Shown piece after piece: positions 43,456-43,476 of a stretch of DNA of 43,476 bases. The first letter of the stretch is position 1. Every line of letters begins with the position of its first letter. Location: assembly GCF_002836945.1 (NCBI RefSeq), contig NZ_NIJM01000034.1, positions 1-43,476 on the forward strand, given 5' to 3'. Below the pieces are notes generated by a model. The model was not told where the DNA came from and made no database searches. It saw nothing but the letters and a program-made list of their open reading frames with translations. Both the position numbers and the translations under genes were made by a program. Origin of the DNA: Shewanella chilikensis. Lineage in GTDB: Bacteria > Pseudomonadota > Gammaproteobacteria > Enterobacterales > Shewanellaceae.

Positions 43456-43476
43456 CGTGTTGTAACCTGAACCCAG

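Overview
The window reads as chromosomal DNA of a gamma-proteobacterium, most likely Shewanella or a close relative. The evidence is gene content and order: a yicC / rph-pyrE / slmA-dut-coaBC / radC-rpmB-rpmG block as in enterics, an attenuated ilvGMDA operon without ilvE, a divergent ilvY-ilvC pair, and many c-di-GMP and periplasmic-binding genes. The species call is inference from sequence reading only. No tRNA, rRNA or CRISPR array was seen.

Layout. 1-6 kb: type II branched-chain aminotransferase (ilvE) with its own promoter and terminator, an alpha/beta hydrolase, a small outer-membrane beta-barrel protein, and a divergent AraC regulator / Bcr-type MFS exporter pair. 6.0-9.4 kb: an AT-richer accessory insert with a HipB-like regulator, a HipA-like kinase and an uncharacterised SEC-C protein in one tight operon, ending against the 5' stub of a broken P4-type integrase. 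9.4-19.7 kb: conserved core with yicC, rph-pyrE (attenuator between them), folE, an exported S9 peptidase, coaBC-dut-slmA, radC, rpmBG and pgpB. 19.7-29.3 kb: an alanine-glyoxylate-type aminotransferase, then ilvL-ilvG-ilvM-ilvD-ilvA on the minus strand, ilvC and ilvY. The 32-residue ilvL leader peptide and its attenuator hairpin can be read directly. 29.5-37.6 kb: a signalling-rich accessory stretch with a PaeA/YtfL-type membrane protein, an exported solute-binding protein, a type I periplasmic binding protein overlapping a membrane diguanylate cyclase, an EAL protein, and a ToxR-like membrane regulator overlapping a small single-pass membrane protein (a ToxR/ToxS-like pair). 37.7-43.5 kb: comM (yifB), a lipoprotein, an orphan caiA, gloC and an MFS metabolite transporter that runs to the window end.

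How genes work together: ilvGM, ilvC, ilvD and ilvE supply the full valine/leucine/isoleucine route from pyruvate, ilvA supplies 2-oxobutyrate, ilvL attenuates the operon and IlvY activates ilvC. rph translation probably sets read-through into pyrE. CoaBC, Dut and SlmA are translated from one coupled operon.

Most interesting for follow-up: the HipB-HipA-SEC-C cassette with its 13-bp inverted-repeat operator beside a broken integrase; the ToxR/ToxS-like pair next to an EAL gene; the binding-protein/diguanylate-cyclase pair; and a dispersed repeat family found after araC, after ilvY, and as a fragment that supplies the N-terminal codons of the last transporter.
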